In this document: positions 25,162 to 34,259 of the stretch, piece after piece | Position numbering within the stretch: position 1 is the stretch's first letter | Layout of the letters: the number at the start of each line of letters is the position of its first letter | NCBI GenBank assembly: GCA_028279755.1 | Contig: JANQNB010000018.1 | Coordinates: forward strand, 260,611-324,610 | DNA from: Candidatus Nanoarchaeia archaeon | GTDB lineage: Archaea; Nanobdellota; Nanobdellia; Woesearchaeales; UBA525 | Direction: 5' to 3' | DNA: 64,000 bases | Translations under genes and position numbers: made by a program | Notes under the pieces: model-generated | What the model was told of the DNA's origin: nothing | Database searches by the model: none | What the model saw: only the letters and a program-made list of their open reading frames with translations

Positions 25162-25791
25162 TCATTTCTTTTTTTGACGCAACACTTTCAGATCATAGAG
25201 CTTGCCCTTTGGCCCCGGATTCTCAACAATGGTCTTGCCGATCGTGTCGCTCGTCTCGAAGCACTCGTGGATGTGTCCTGCGAGCACGAGCAGAGGCTTA
25301 TGTTTCTTGACGAGTTTTGTCAGGGTTTTGCTGCCGACATGCCATGCTTCCTCAAGCTCGCCGACATCATCTAGACTCGTGCCATGCGGTGGCGCGTGGC
25401 TGAGGAAGATCGTGTGTTCCCAATCAAGCTCTTTCCATTCCTTTCGCTTCAGCAAGGCTTCGAGCTCGGGATAATGATCATCGAAGCCGCCACCCCCGAA
25501 CGCGGCAAAGGTCCAGCCGCCGAGCTGCAATACCTCCTTGTGCAGAAAGGTAATTTTGGGGAACTGCCCGCACAAGGCGCGGATGCGGTCCTCCTCCTCG
25601 TGGTTGCCGTGCAGCATCACCACTGGCGGGCCGAACATGTTCACCCGGCTGAGCAAGGCCTTCAGCTCATGCTCGAACACAGAAAGGTCGCCAGTGCAGA
25701 TGACCAGATCAGGCTTGTGCTTCCGCACTTCCTGCTTGACATGCGCCAGGCTCTTGGTATTGCCGTGCGTGTCAGTGAACGCATAGATACG
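25162..25791 (-). CDS. calcineurin-like metallophosphoesterase
   Basis: The 209-aa enzyme shows the metallophosphoesterase metal ligands in order: FTDTHGN (8), CTGDLS, LHGNHEEE, LSHAPPHG and AGHIHE. It hydrolyses a phosphomonoester or diester of unknown identity. The start at 25791 is fixed by a TATA-like tatttatt 28 bases upstream. A second phosphoesterase of the same fold but different subgroup is at 38993. Confidence 0.87.
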   Translation of the reverse strand, partial: RIYAFTDTHGNTKSLAHVKQEVRKHKPDLVICTGDLSVFEHELKALLSRVNMFGPPVVMLHGNHEEEDRIRALCGQFPKITFLHKEVLQLGGWTFAAFGGGGFDDHYPELEALLKRKEWKELDWEHTIFLSHAPPHGTSLDDVGELEEAWHVGSKTLTKLVKKHKPLLVLAGHIHECFETSDTIGKTIVENPGPKGKLYDLKVLRQKKK

Positions 25792-25855
25792 CATAGACGG
25801 TGAGAACAGAACTCCAATAAATACTTTTCCTACAAGCACGGCACAATACCCACAG

Positions 25856-25908
25856 GCACATTGCCGCCTTGGCGCGGCGTGCGTAGCGTGAGCGCCGCGG
25901 CAATGTGC
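25856..25908. repeat. structured repeat B1 (short type) at the VWA stop
   Basis: A perfect 12-bp stem GCACATTGCCGC/GCGGCAATGTGC (25856-25867, 25897-25908), a one-sided CTT bulge (25868-25870), and an inner GGCGC/GCGCC stem (25871-25875, 25892-25896). The last base is the first base, on the plus strand, of the VWA gene stop codon. Related copies are at 42449 and 57123. Confidence 0.75.
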
Positions 25909-27116
25909 TAGAGCGCGTCGTAATCCTCGAGGATAATACTATCCAGCTCTTCCAGGTCCTTGACACGATACAAGCGGCCTTCGCCGATCTCGACAAGCTG
26001 CTTCGCGAGCTTCTCCCCATCCTTGTCGAGATTGAAGCCGACAACGCTGATCGTGATGCCATGATCGCGCGCAAGGCTCGCTGCCTCCAAGGTCTCCTTG
26101 CCCGGATCCTTGCCCCGCGTCGGCAGCGCATCCGACAGCAGGAGGAGGTGCTTGGTGCAGTCCTGCTTGGTGAAGAGCTCGGTGCTCTGCAGAATCGTCT
26201 TTGCCAGGTCAGTCTCTTTCCCGGCGCGGATCGTGGTGAGCTCGCCGAGGAGCTCGCGGAAGTCGCGCGTCGGCGGGATGGCGCGCTCGATCCTGCTCGA
26301 GAAGACGATCAGGCCAACCTCGTTCTGCTCCTCGATCGCACGGTATGCGAGCGCGATGCCGGCCCGTTTGGCCATGCCGATCTTCTCGCCGCGCATGCTG
26401 CCGGATGCGTCCATCGCATACACGACCTGGATCCTGCCTTTATGCTCGCGCCGGTACGCGCGCAGGTCGTCAGCCTGCACTTTCGCATGGCCGCGCTTGA
26501 TGGCAGTGGTGACGCTGCGCTTCATCGCGATGTCGCGGAAACGGAACCGGCCGCGACGGAAGGGTAAGAGCTCCTCTTTCTCGCCGTAGGAGTCGCGCTC
26601 GCGCACCTCCTTCTTGCCCAGGCCTTTCGTGACCAGCGCGTCGAGCTCTTTCGTGTACAGCACGAGCGAGGCGAGCTTGTAGGCATGCTTGGTGAAGAAG
26701 CCGTGTTCGTCGAGCACGCCACGCTCCTTCAGCTCGTCGACGCGCTCGCTCAGGCGCTGCTGCAGCGCACCTTGGAATTCGGGGATCGTGACATTCTTCT
26801 TGATATAATCGGGAGAGTATTCAGTCAAGGCTCTGATAAGGGTCTCGCCATACAAGCGCTTGGCATTGCGGAAATTCTCGACAAGGTTCTGGAACATGAC
26901 ATCAGGGGTGAAGCTGCCCACGCTTTGGTTGATCGCTTCAGCGACGAGCGAACCCTCGTTCACAGTCTCCTCGTCGTTCTCCATGACCGAGCGCATCAAC
27001 CGTTCTTCGTCAGGACTGGAGGCGAGCTTGCCGGTCATTTCCTCAGCTTCAGAGAACTCGCCGTCGAGATCAACCCGCTCCTCGCTCGCTGGTTGGTGCT
27101 GACTGTCACCCGTCAC
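25908..27116 (-). CDS. VWA-domain protein, MoxR partner
   Basis: The 402-aa protein has a helical N-terminal 220 residues and a C-terminal von Willebrand A domain with the metal-ion site VYAMDASGSMRG near 240, the threonine of KETDLAKT and LLLLSDALPT. VWA proteins of this type act with MoxR AAA ATPases as insertion or activation chaperones. The GTG at 27116 is in frame just before the MoxR stop, an 11-base overlap that couples the pair. Its stop abuts repeat B1. Confidence 0.82.
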   Translation of the reverse strand: MTGDSQHQPASEERVDLDGEFSEAEEMTGKLASSPDEERLMRSVMENDEETVNEGSLVAEAINQSVGSFTPDVMFQNLVENFRNAKRLYGETLIRALTEYSPDYIKKNVTIPEFQGALQQRLSERVDELKERGVLDEHGFFTKHAYKLASLVLYTKELDALVTKGLGKKEVRERDSYGEKEELLPFRRGRFRFRDIAMKRSVTTAIKRGHAKVQADDLRAYRREHKGRIQVVYAMDASGSMRGEKIGMAKRAGIALAYRAIEEQNEVGLIVFSSRIERAIPPTRDFRELLGELTTIRAGKETDLAKTILQSTELFTKQDCTKHLLLLSDALPTRGKDPGKETLEAASLARDHGITISVVGFNLDKDGEKLAKQLVEIGEGRLYRVKDLEELDSIILEDYDAL

Positions 27117-28116
27117 CGCCAAGATGGTCCTGGCGGAACTCCTCGAACTTCTCCTCGACATACTCCTCGACACTCTCGAGATACTTCACGCTCGGCTTCA
27201 GGGAAAGGCGGTGGCTCAGCACCGAGATGATGACTGCCCTGATGTCGTCGACCGTCACGCGTTTCCCGCCACGCACCACGCATGTTGCCAGCGCACGGTC
27301 GATGATGCCCAACGTTGCTCGCACGCTCGGCCGCTTCTCGATATTCGAATCCTCGCGGAGCTGCCGCACGAAGGTGATCACGCCATGCTTTAAGCCTTGC
27401 GGGAATTCAACATCGTCTTGCCAGGTGGCTTTCTGGTCAACAATGAGCTCCTCGATCTCCTGGCTTTCCGGATAGCCCATGGCGATCAGGTCGAAACGGT
27501 CGAGGAAGACATCGCTCAGCTTCTCAGTGCTCGTGTCTTCCGGATTCATCGTGCCGATGAACAGGAAATTCGCGTCGATATCCACATCGTAGCTGCCGAT
27601 CGTCACCTTGCGCTCTTCGAGCACTTGCAAGAGCGCGTTCTGCAGCTTGTCGCTGCACCGGTTGATCTCGTCGAAGAAGAGGATGCCGTTGTTCGCCCTG
27701 AAGATCTTGCCAGGCGTGAAGGCCTCCATGCTCAAGGGGCCGAACTCCAGGGCCTTGATCGGATCAATATCGCCGATCAGGTCTTCAGCCGTGAGGTCAG
27801 GCGAACCCTGTACGCGGATGAAGCGCGCCTCGCCTGGCAGCTGCTTGGTGCCCTTGGTCTGGCCTTCCTTGCAGCCTGGACAGCACGGCTCGCCCGGCAG
27901 GCAGTTGAAGCTGCAGGCCATGAGTTCCTGCGCCGGCAGGAGCTTGCTGACGTTCTTCGCTAGGGTGGTCTTGCCGATTCCTGGTGGACCGACCAGGATG
28001 GCGTTGCGGCCGATCAGCAAGGCGCTCTTCAGCGCGACCTTGACCGGGTCCTGGCCCAGGATGTCGTTGAGTTCGCTCGCCGCGAGGCTGTTCCGGAAGC
28101 TATGGTCGATTTTCAT
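27106..28116 (-). CDS. MoxR/Mg-chelatase-type AAA ATPase
   Basis: The 336-aa ATPase has Walker A GPPGIGKTT (43-51), Walker B GILFFDEIN near 148, sensor-1 FLFIGTMNPED and an arginine-finger LDRFD. A Cys-rich insert, CNCLPGEPCCPGC region near 68-82, may bind a metal and is seen in related ChlI-like archaeal ATPases. It is expected to form hexamers that remodel a target through the VWA partner. A TATA-like cttataaatc 28 bases upstream supports the ATG at 28116. It diverges from the pilin-like cluster, so its client could be a surface structure. Confidence 0.88.
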   Translation of the reverse strand: MKIDHSFRNSLAASELNDILGQDPVKVALKSALLIGRNAILVGPPGIGKTTLAKNVSKLLPAQELMACSFNCLPGEPCCPGCKEGQTKGTKQLPGEARFIRVQGSPDLTAEDLIGDIDPIKALEFGPLSMEAFTPGKIFRANNGILFFDEINRCSDKLQNALLQVLEERKVTIGSYDVDIDANFLFIGTMNPEDTSTEKLSDVFLDRFDLIAMGYPESQEIEELIVDQKATWQDDVEFPQGLKHGVITFVRQLREDSNIEKRPSVRATLGIIDRALATCVVRGGKRVTVDDIRAVIISVLSHRLSLKPSVKYLESVEEYVEEKFEEFRQDHLGGDG

Positions 28117-28195
28117 AAGCCCAACGGTAAGGCAGGCACGATTTATAAGACTTCGTTTCCAAAACTATAAAAACCCTGAAGAGCGGGATTCTCCT

Positions 28196-30961
28196 GTGGA
28201 GGTGGGCCCTGTCAAGCGCGCGCAAATCAGTCTCGAATACATCATGGTGATCGCGTTCACCTTCGCGATCATCATCCCCGGCATCTATTTTTTCTACACG
28301 TACAGCCAGAGCTCTGCGGCAAGCCTGTCAGCAGCCCAGTACGACAAGCTCGGGCAGGAGATGATCACCAGCGCGGTGCAGACCCTGGCCCAGGGCAAGG
28401 GCAGCTACCTCACCCTCGACCTGCTCATCCCGGGCAATGTGGAGAACATCACAGTCAGCGAGAACGGGAATGAGCTGATCATCACGTATATGACACCATA
28501 CGGGCCCACAGAAGCGGTCTTCTTCAGCGATGAGGCTCCGCTGAAAGGACTGGGCAATCCTGATGACAATGCCATCTTTGTGAGCGACCCCCACGGCGGA
28601 CGCATCACGTTCCGCTTTGTCGCGGGCGAGCTCGGCGACGTGGGCGTGCTCGAAGACACTGGCGATTTCACCCCGCCGGTCTGGGACGAATGCGAAGAAG
28701 TTGGACAGTGCGACGATCCCAAGATCAAAGGCGGCACCTGCTACTACGATGTCAAAGCGTGCGAAGATGGCATCTGCGTGTACTTCAATGACGACGAGTA
28801 CCCGCCGAACTGTGACGGGACCGATAATTGGCAGTCGAACGTCTGCAAGTACAGCCCGGCTGTTGATCCGACCTGCACGCTCACTGGCTGGGACTGCCAG
28901 TATAGCGAGCAGAGCGAGCCCTGCTATGCGCCAGGCGAGAACGTCCTTGGCGAATGCTGGACAGGAACGTGCAGCTCGGACTGTTGCGACTCCTCAGGAT
29001 GCCTCGCAGTCAATCAAGGGACTCGTCCTGAATGGTGCCCCAGCGCGTTCTGCGACCTCGCGACCGGCTGGGACACGAGCTCATGCGGTCCTGACGAATG
29101 CGGCGACGCTGGGTTGGATCCTGGCGAGTTCTGCGACGACGGCAACACTCTTGATGGGGACGGCTGCAGCTATGACTGCAAAGTGGAGCCGATGTGCGTG
29201 GACGACGATAGCGGCATCCATGTCGACATCTGGGGCAACACCACCTTCGGCAACGACAGCGCGACCTTCAACGACACGTGCGCGGTCAACCTGACAGACC
29301 TGGTCTATACGCCGCAAGCCCGCTTTGGCGACGTCCCAGCCACGAACTGGGCAGAACCAGCCATCACCCTTGGCCGCGGCTTCAGCATCACTGCAGGATG
29401 CGGCACTGACATTTATTGCCCGGCGCAGAACATCACCCGGGCTGAGACAGCGGCATTCCTCTACGCAGCCTTCCAGGTGCCGGAATACTCACCTGGCACA
29501 CCGACGTTCGCCGACGTGCCCACTGAGTACACTTACTTCGTCGCGATCGAATCAGTCTACCACGACAACATCATGGAGCCGCCCAACTACAAGACGCCCC
29601 TGCGCTTCCGCCCAGACTGGAACATCAACCGGTCAGAGTTCGTCGCGTCTGTGGTCAAAGCCCGAGGCATTCTCACTGTGGGCTGCCAGGGCGACGTCTT
29701 CAACGACGTCGACCACACGAACAGCTATTGCGCAGAGATCGAAGCGGCGTATGAACACAACATCACGACAGGCTGCGGCAGCGGCAATTTCTGCCCGCGG
29801 GACAACGTCACGCGCGACACAGCCATGGTGCTGATCGTCAATGCCCTGCTCAATCGTGCTGGCAATGACTGCGAAGGCGACTCGTGCAATATCATCGAGT
29901 ACGGTTGCGACGGCTACAACTACACAGTCGAGCTCATCCCCTGCCCGTATGGCTGCAGCGCTGGCGTCTGCACCACAGGCTGCCCGTGCAGCGGCTACTC
30001 GCCATGGTATGACTATAACGACGACCAGGTGTTGGACAACGCGGACCAAATCAGCCTGGAATACATGGTCGGCGTGGGCACCTGCACAGCCCCGCTCCAG
30101 ATCTGCGATGTGGACGGCAATGGCGCGCTTGAGGAAAAGGACGTCGAGGCATTGGTCGCCTACTACAGCTCCTGCCCTGGCGCCGAGCTCTGCGGCGACT
30201 GGTATGACAACGACTGCGACGGCGCGATCGACATGCAGGACAGCGACTGCAATGGCGCGTGCTTCCCATATTATGAAGACTATGATTACAACAAGTTCGG
30301 CTTGGGGGCGCTGGACGATAAGATCCTGAACACGACAGACCTGGACTTGCTGGAGTACCGATTGATGAAAGGGCTTGGCCCGTATGACGACGAACTCTGC
30401 GCCCTTCTCGGCGATGGCACTGTGCCGAGCCCTGACGGGCTGAACACCTGCACGTGCGACAGCGGCACACTCAAAGGCTGCACAACGAACGGGCCTGTCG
30501 TGGGCACGACCTGCTATAATTCCCGGGAATGCGACGTCGATGGCAGTGGTGATGCTGCTCAACTGGACTGGGCTGCGCTCACCCAGATCATCAACGGCAG
30601 GCTCGACGACGGAGAGGTCTGCGATGACACTGTCGACAACAACTGCGATGGCCTGACCGATCTCGATGACCCTGTCTGCGCCGTGTGCGGCGACGGCACG
30701 CCGAGCGGTGATGAAGAATGCGACGGCTCTCCTGACGTCTGCCCTGGCAAATCAATGATCTGCGGCGATCCCGGAACGCCGGAAGAATGCACATGCGTCT
30801 CCTGCATTTCCGACGGGACCTGCTTTGCAAGCTGCGGCGCAAGCGATCCTGACTGCACAGCATGCGGGGGTGAAGGCGCGGCATGCTGTTCAAAGGTGCC
30901 GATGTGCAATTCTGGCTTGACCTGCTGCCCGGACGACATCTGCCGCAGCAAATGTGAATGA
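28196..30961 (+). CDS. 921-residue surface mosaic with class III signal peptide
   Basis: The N-terminus KRAQISLEYIMVIAFTFAIIIP is a class III (pilin/archaellin-type) processing site and core helix. The body is Cys-rich and modular: a CDDGNTLDGDGCSYDC repeat near 320, three S-layer-homology-like units at about 370-425, 432-490 and 500-555 (RFGDVP, PTFADVP, DVFNDVD starts), two dockerin-like EF-hand pairs (about 606-660 and 695-800), MopE-like DNNCDG turns near 675 and 810, and a Cys-knot end. I read it as a giant surface or filament adhesin; calcium binding is likely from the Asp-rich loops. The GTG at 28196 lies 29 bases from a TATA-like actataaaaac. Its stop overlaps the next gene. Confidence 0.7.
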   Translation: MEVGPVKRAQISLEYIMVIAFTFAIIIPGIYFFYTYSQSSAASLSAAQYDKLGQEMITSAVQTLAQGKGSYLTLDLLIPGNVENITVSENGNELIITYMTPYGPTEAVFFSDEAPLKGLGNPDDNAIFVSDPHGGRITFRFVAGELGDVGVLEDTGDFTPPVWDECEEVGQCDDPKIKGGTCYYDVKACEDGICVYFNDDEYPPNCDGTDNWQSNVCKYSPAVDPTCTLTGWDCQYSEQSEPCYAPGENVLGECWTGTCSSDCCDSSGCLAVNQGTRPEWCPSAFCDLATGWDTSSCGPDECGDAGLDPGEFCDDGNTLDGDGCSYDCKVEPMCVDDDSGIHVDIWGNTTFGNDSATFNDTCAVNLTDLVYTPQARFGDVPATNWAEPAITLGRGFSITAGCGTDIYCPAQNITRAETAAFLYAAFQVPEYSPGTPTFADVPTEYTYFVAIESVYHDNIMEPPNYKTPLRFRPDWNINRSEFVASVVKARGILTVGCQGDVFNDVDHTNSYCAEIEAAYEHNITTGCGSGNFCPRDNVTRDTAMVLIVNALLNRAGNDCEGDSCNIIEYGCDGYNYTVELIPCPYGCSAGVCTTGCPCSGYSPWYDYNDDQVLDNADQISLEYMVGVGTCTAPLQICDVDGNGALEEKDVEALVAYYSSCPGAELCGDWYDNDCDGAIDMQDSDCNGACFPYYEDYDYNKFGLGALDDKILNTTDLDLLEYRLMKGLGPYDDELCALLGDGTVPSPDGLNTCTCDSGTLKGCTTNGPVVGTTCYNSRECDVDGSGDAAQLDWAALTQIINGRLDDGEVCDDTVDNNCDGLTDLDDPVCAVCGDGTPSGDEECDGSPDVCPGKSMICGDPGTPEECTCVSCISDGTCFASCGASDPDCTACGGEGAACCSKVPMCNSGLTCCPDDICRSKCE

Positions 30962-31413
30962 TCATGAAAGCGCAGATGAGTGTGGAACACCTGCTCCTCG
31001 TGGCCTTTGCTCTCGCCATCCTCGTTCCTGGCATCTATTTTTTCTACACGTACAGCCAGACGTCGGAGACAAGCCTGTCTGGTGCGCAGTACGCAAAGCT
31101 CGGCCAGGAGATGCTCAGCGTGGCGGGCAAAGTGAGAGCGCAAGGCACCGGCTCGTGGATCACCCTCGACACCAACCTGCCGACGACAGTCACTGACATC
31201 AGGGTGGCGGGCGCAGGCACTGAGATCGTGATGAGCTATACCACAGGCGTGGGAGACACCTCGGCAGTGTTCTTCAGCGACGTCATCGAGCTGAGCAACG
31301 GCACCGGTCTTGACGGCACGATCTTCACGACAGCGCCGCACGGCGGCAGGGCGAGCTTCCGTTTCTGGGTGAACGAGACTGGTGTCGTGCATATTGCCGA
31401 ATGGTACGGGTGA
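30958..31413 (+). CDS. class III signal-peptide pilin-like protein
   Basis: The 151-aa protein has MKAQMSVEHLLLVAFALAIL as a class III signal and core helix, then a beta-rich head. Its first 130 residues resemble the start of the preceding 921-residue protein (IPGIYFFYTYSQ, LGQEM, DPHGGR/APHGGR), so the two are paralogous and may sit in the same filament. Translation overlaps the upstream stop (ATGA). Confidence 0.78.
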   Translation: MIMKAQMSVEHLLLVAFALAILVPGIYFFYTYSQTSETSLSGAQYAKLGQEMLSVAGKVRAQGTGSWITLDTNLPTTVTDIRVAGAGTEIVMSYTTGVGDTSAVFFSDVIELSNGTGLDGTIFTTAPHGGRASFRFWVNETGVVHIAEWYG

Positions 31414-31417
31414 GACA

Positions 31418-31897
31418 ATGCGAGGCCAAAGCGGGATCGAATTCATCGTGCTCCTCGGATTCCTCATCCTGGTCTTCCTCGGCTTCAGCTTCGTGATCAA
31501 CGCGAAGATCAACGAGCAGCACGAAGCGAACCGGCAGGATCTCTACGCCCAGCTGGCTGACAAGATCGAACGGGAAGTGCTGCTCGCAGCTCGCGTGCGC
31601 CCTGGCTATTCGCGACAGTTCACCCTGCCCATGACCCTTGACGGCGAGCTGTACGAGGTCCACCTCGAAACAAAAGACACACTGGTGATCATCCTGTCGA
31701 CCAGCGCGAACGAATACCTGCGCTTCCTCAGCGTAAACGTCACGCTGTACGAGAACCCTGGACCTGGCGGCACGAACATCTTCCCAGATGTCAACGAGCG
31801 GGACGTGATCATCCAGAAGAACGAATGGGGCGAGCTCTTCATGAACCGCGGCTGCGTCCGGCAGGACGTCGCTGCGCCGGATTGCAAAATCCCATAA
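31418..31897 (+). CDS. third class III signal-peptide protein
   Basis: The 159-aa protein starts RGQSGIEFIVLLGFLILVFLG, again a class III signal with the conserved Glu after the cleavage site. The head is short and ends with one Cys pair. I chose the ATG at 31418 because GGTGAG lies just before it, four bases after the previous stop. It is likely a minor pilin of the same machine; no class III peptidase or secretion ATPase is in the window. Confidence 0.76.
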   Translation: MRGQSGIEFIVLLGFLILVFLGFSFVINAKINEQHEANRQDLYAQLADKIEREVLLAARVRPGYSRQFTLPMTLDGELYEVHLETKDTLVIILSTSANEYLRFLSVNVTLYENPGPGGTNIFPDVNERDVIIQKNEWGELFMNRGCVRQDVAAPDCKIP

Positions 31898-31953
31898 TCG
31901 GAATCTTTAAATACTCCCTGCCCGGGGGGTACAAGTGTGGATAGGTGGAGTAT

Positions 31954-32607
31954 ATGATCAACGTCTTCAAGAAATTCCTTAATCGCTTCTTCAAAGACCT
32001 GTTCAAGGAGAAGGGCCAGGTCAAGCTCGGGCTCTACGGGCCGCCCAACGGGGGCAAGACCACCTTGGCGAACAAGGTGTGCAAGGACTGGCTGGGCGAG
32101 GAGATGGGCCGCGCCTCGAAAGTGGCGCACGAGACCCGCGAAGTGCAGATCAAGGAGCAGATCACGATCAAGCGCGACGGCAAGGAGCTCACGTTCAGCC
32201 TCGTGGACACGCCTGGCATCGCCACGAAGATCGATTATGAGGAGTTCATCAAGTCAGGTATGAAGGAGAAGGAAGCCAAGGGCCGTGCCAAGGAAGCCAC
32301 GAAGGGCGTGATCGACGCGATCAAATGGCTCGACGACATGGACGCGGTCATCGTCGTCCTCGACGGAACAAAGGATCCGTACACGCAAGTCAACATCACG
32401 ATCATCGGCAATCTGGAAGCCAGGAACATTCCCGTGTTGTTGGTGGCGAACAAGATGGACCTGAAGAAGGCAGACCTGAAGCATGTGCAGGCAGCCTTCC
32501 CGCAATACGAGGTCATCGGCATCAGCGCCAAGACGAGCGAAGGTATCGACGGCCTGTACGAAAAGCTCTTTGAACTCCGCAAGAAAGCCCTGAAGCGGAA
32601 GAAGTAA
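31954..32607 (+). CDS. Era-like small GTPase
   Basis: The 217-aa protein has G1 GPPNGGKTTL, G3 VDTPG, G4 ANKMDL and G5 ISAKTSEG. It belongs to a conserved archaeal Era/HflX-like group always found next to DUF2073 and a zinc-ribbon gene, which also follow here. A role in ribosome assembly or transcription is inferred from the GTPase class. The ATG at 31954 has AGGTGGAG before it; an in-frame GTG at 31945 is less likely. Confidence 0.88.
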   Translation: MINVFKKFLNRFFKDLFKEKGQVKLGLYGPPNGGKTTLANKVCKDWLGEEMGRASKVAHETREVQIKEQITIKRDGKELTFSLVDTPGIATKIDYEEFIKSGMKEKEAKGRAKEATKGVIDAIKWLDDMDAVIVVLDGTKDPYTQVNITIIGNLEARNIPVLLVANKMDLKKADLKHVQAAFPQYEVIGISAKTSEGIDGLYEKLFELRKKALKRKK

Positions 32608-33018
32608 ATGGCAGCTAAAAAGAGGAAGAGGAATATGCTCACACTCCAGTTCATCCCGTATGCTGATATCGACCGCCTGAGCAGCGAGAAACGGATCGAG
32701 AAACTGCTCAAGATCGTCAAGGACGAGAAGATCATCCTGCTCGAAGGCAAGCTCCGCGCTGAAGAAGAAGCGTCGCTGATCCAGCGCACGATGGAGGAGA
32801 TCAGCAAGAGCTTCAAAGGCATCGAGATCAGCCCGCTCAACGTGCACCGCAAGGAAGACATGGCTTTCTTCCAGAAGATCAAAGGGCGGCTCATCAACTT
32901 CCTGCTCGGCAGCAGGCAAGGCCTGACAATCATCGGACCCGCGACCATTGTGAAAGAGATCAGACAGGATCCTGACAAGATCGAACTGTTCACCACGACG
33001 GCGCGGAAGAGGAAGTAA
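32608..33018 (+). CDS. DUF2073 protein
   Basis: The 136-aa basic protein matches the DUF2073 family, which is specific to archaea and travels with the upstream GTPase. The IPYADIDRLSSEKRIEKLLKI start and the GSRQGLTIIGPATIVKEI segment are the recognisable parts. Function is unknown; it may be a GTPase cofactor. Start and upstream stop touch (TAA then ATG), indicating coupling. Confidence 0.82.
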   Translation: MAAKKRKRNMLTLQFIPYADIDRLSSEKRIEKLLKIVKDEKIILLEGKLRAEEEASLIQRTMEEISKSFKGIEISPLNVHRKEDMAFFQKIKGRLINFLLGSRQGLTIIGPATIVKEIRQDPDKIELFTTTARKRK

Positions 33019-33020
33019 TC

Positions 33021-33404
33021 ATGCCCCACCAATGCGTGAAATGCGGAGCGTTCTACGAAGACGGTTCGAATGAAATATTGAAAGGGTGCAGCTCGTGTTC
33101 CGGCAAGCTCTTCTTCTATGTCAAGAAAGGCAAGGAGCAATTGATGGAAGAGAAAGCGCCGGTTTCCTTGTCGAAGAAAGAACGCGAGCAGATCGAAGAG
33201 GACGTGTACGACATCATCGGCAACGAGATCGACAGGAACAAGCCGGTCGTGCTGGACATCGAATCCATCAAGATCCTCAAGCCTGGCAAATACGAGCTCG
33301 ACCTGGTGCACCTGTTCAAGGATAAAGAGCCCCTTGTCTATCGGCTCGAGGACGGCAAGTACATGGTCGACCTTGTGGAAACGTTCAAGAAATTGAAGTC
33401 GTAA
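33021..33404 (+). CDS. archaeal zinc-ribbon protein (DUF2072 type)
   Basis: The 127-aa protein opens with a zinc ribbon HQCVKCGAFYEDGS..CSSCSGKLFFYVKK and ends in a small strand-helix domain (IKILKPGKYELDLVHLF). This is the third member of the GTPase operon. In archaea the trio is strongly conserved; an RNA or ribosome link is plausible, unproven. It begins two bases after the DUF2073 stop. Confidence 0.82.
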   Translation: MPHQCVKCGAFYEDGSNEILKGCSSCSGKLFFYVKKGKEQLMEEKAPVSLSKKEREQIEEDVYDIIGNEIDRNKPVVLDIESIKILKPGKYELDLVHLFKDKEPLVYRLEDGKYMVDLVETFKKLKS

Positions 33405-33436
33405 TCCATATAAACCCCTGCTTTTCTCAGCAGCGC

Positions 33437-34222
33437 ATGATCCTTGTAGACGTACACGCGCATCTCGACTTTCCAGAATTTGATAAGGACCTCAAGCAAG
33501 TATTGCAGCGAGCGAAGAACGCAGGCATGGCAGCAGTGATCTCACAAGGCGTGCACCACGCGAGCAACAAGAAGACCTTGGAGCTCGCGGCACAGCATGA
33601 CATTGTGCAAGCAGCGCTCGGCCTGTATCCCCTGAACGCGCCGAACGTTGTCGTGCCGGAGGAGGAGAACGACGATTATGATCGAAGCACAGTGGGTGTT
33701 GACGAGACATTGAAGTTCATCCGGCAGCACGCCAAGGAAATCGTTGCGATCGGCGAAGTCGGGATCGATCTGCAGTTTAGCGACGACGAGAAGAACCAGG
33801 TGAACAACTTCACGAAGATCCTGCAGCTCAGCAACGCGGTCAAGAAACCAGTCATCATCCATTCCCGCAAAGCAGAGAAGCTCGTCTTGGACTTGCTTGA
33901 GGATGCAAAACATAAGCAAGCAGTGCTGCACTGCTACGGCGGCGGGAAGAAACTGATCAAGCGCGCGGTCGAGATGAACTTGCCCTTGACTGTGACAAGC
34001 AATGCGCAACGGGCGCAGCATTTCCAGATGGTGGCGCGCGAAGTGCCATTGAGTCAGTTGCTGACAGAGACAGATGCGCCCTTGCTCGGCCCTGTCGTCG
34101 GCGAGCGCAACGAGCCGCAGAACGTGCAGCACGCCATCGACGTCATCGCGAAGCAGAAAGGCCTCTCAGCGCAGGAAGTCGCGCGCAATGTGTACATGAA
34201 TTATCAACGGATATTCTTATAA
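33437..34222 (+). CDS. tatD: TatD-family metal-dependent hydrolase
   Basis: The 261-aa TIM-barrel enzyme carries VHAHLDFPEF near 6, GEVGIDL near 110, IIHSRKAE, LHCYGG and the last-Asp ETDAPLLGP. The family includes 3'-5' DNases and other metal hydrolases. A TATA-like ccatataaac 28 bases upstream gives a leaderless start. The usual 260-residue length is kept. Confidence 0.9.
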   Translation: MILVDVHAHLDFPEFDKDLKQVLQRAKNAGMAAVISQGVHHASNKKTLELAAQHDIVQAALGLYPLNAPNVVVPEEENDDYDRSTVGVDETLKFIRQHAKEIVAIGEVGIDLQFSDDEKNQVNNFTKILQLSNAVKKPVIIHSRKAEKLVLDLLEDAKHKQAVLHCYGGGKKLIKRAVEMNLPLTVTSNAQRAQHFQMVAREVPLSQLLTETDAPLLGPVVGERNEPQNVQHAIDVIAKQKGLSAQEVARNVYMNYQRIFL

Positions 34223-34259
34223 CAACATTCTTATATAGGAGTACTTGTGAAGAGTAGCT

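Noticed and set aside
27608-28195. In-frame extension upstream of the class III signal-peptide protein
   Set aside because: It is antisense to the MoxR gene, and the signal peptide and TATA box place the start at 28196.
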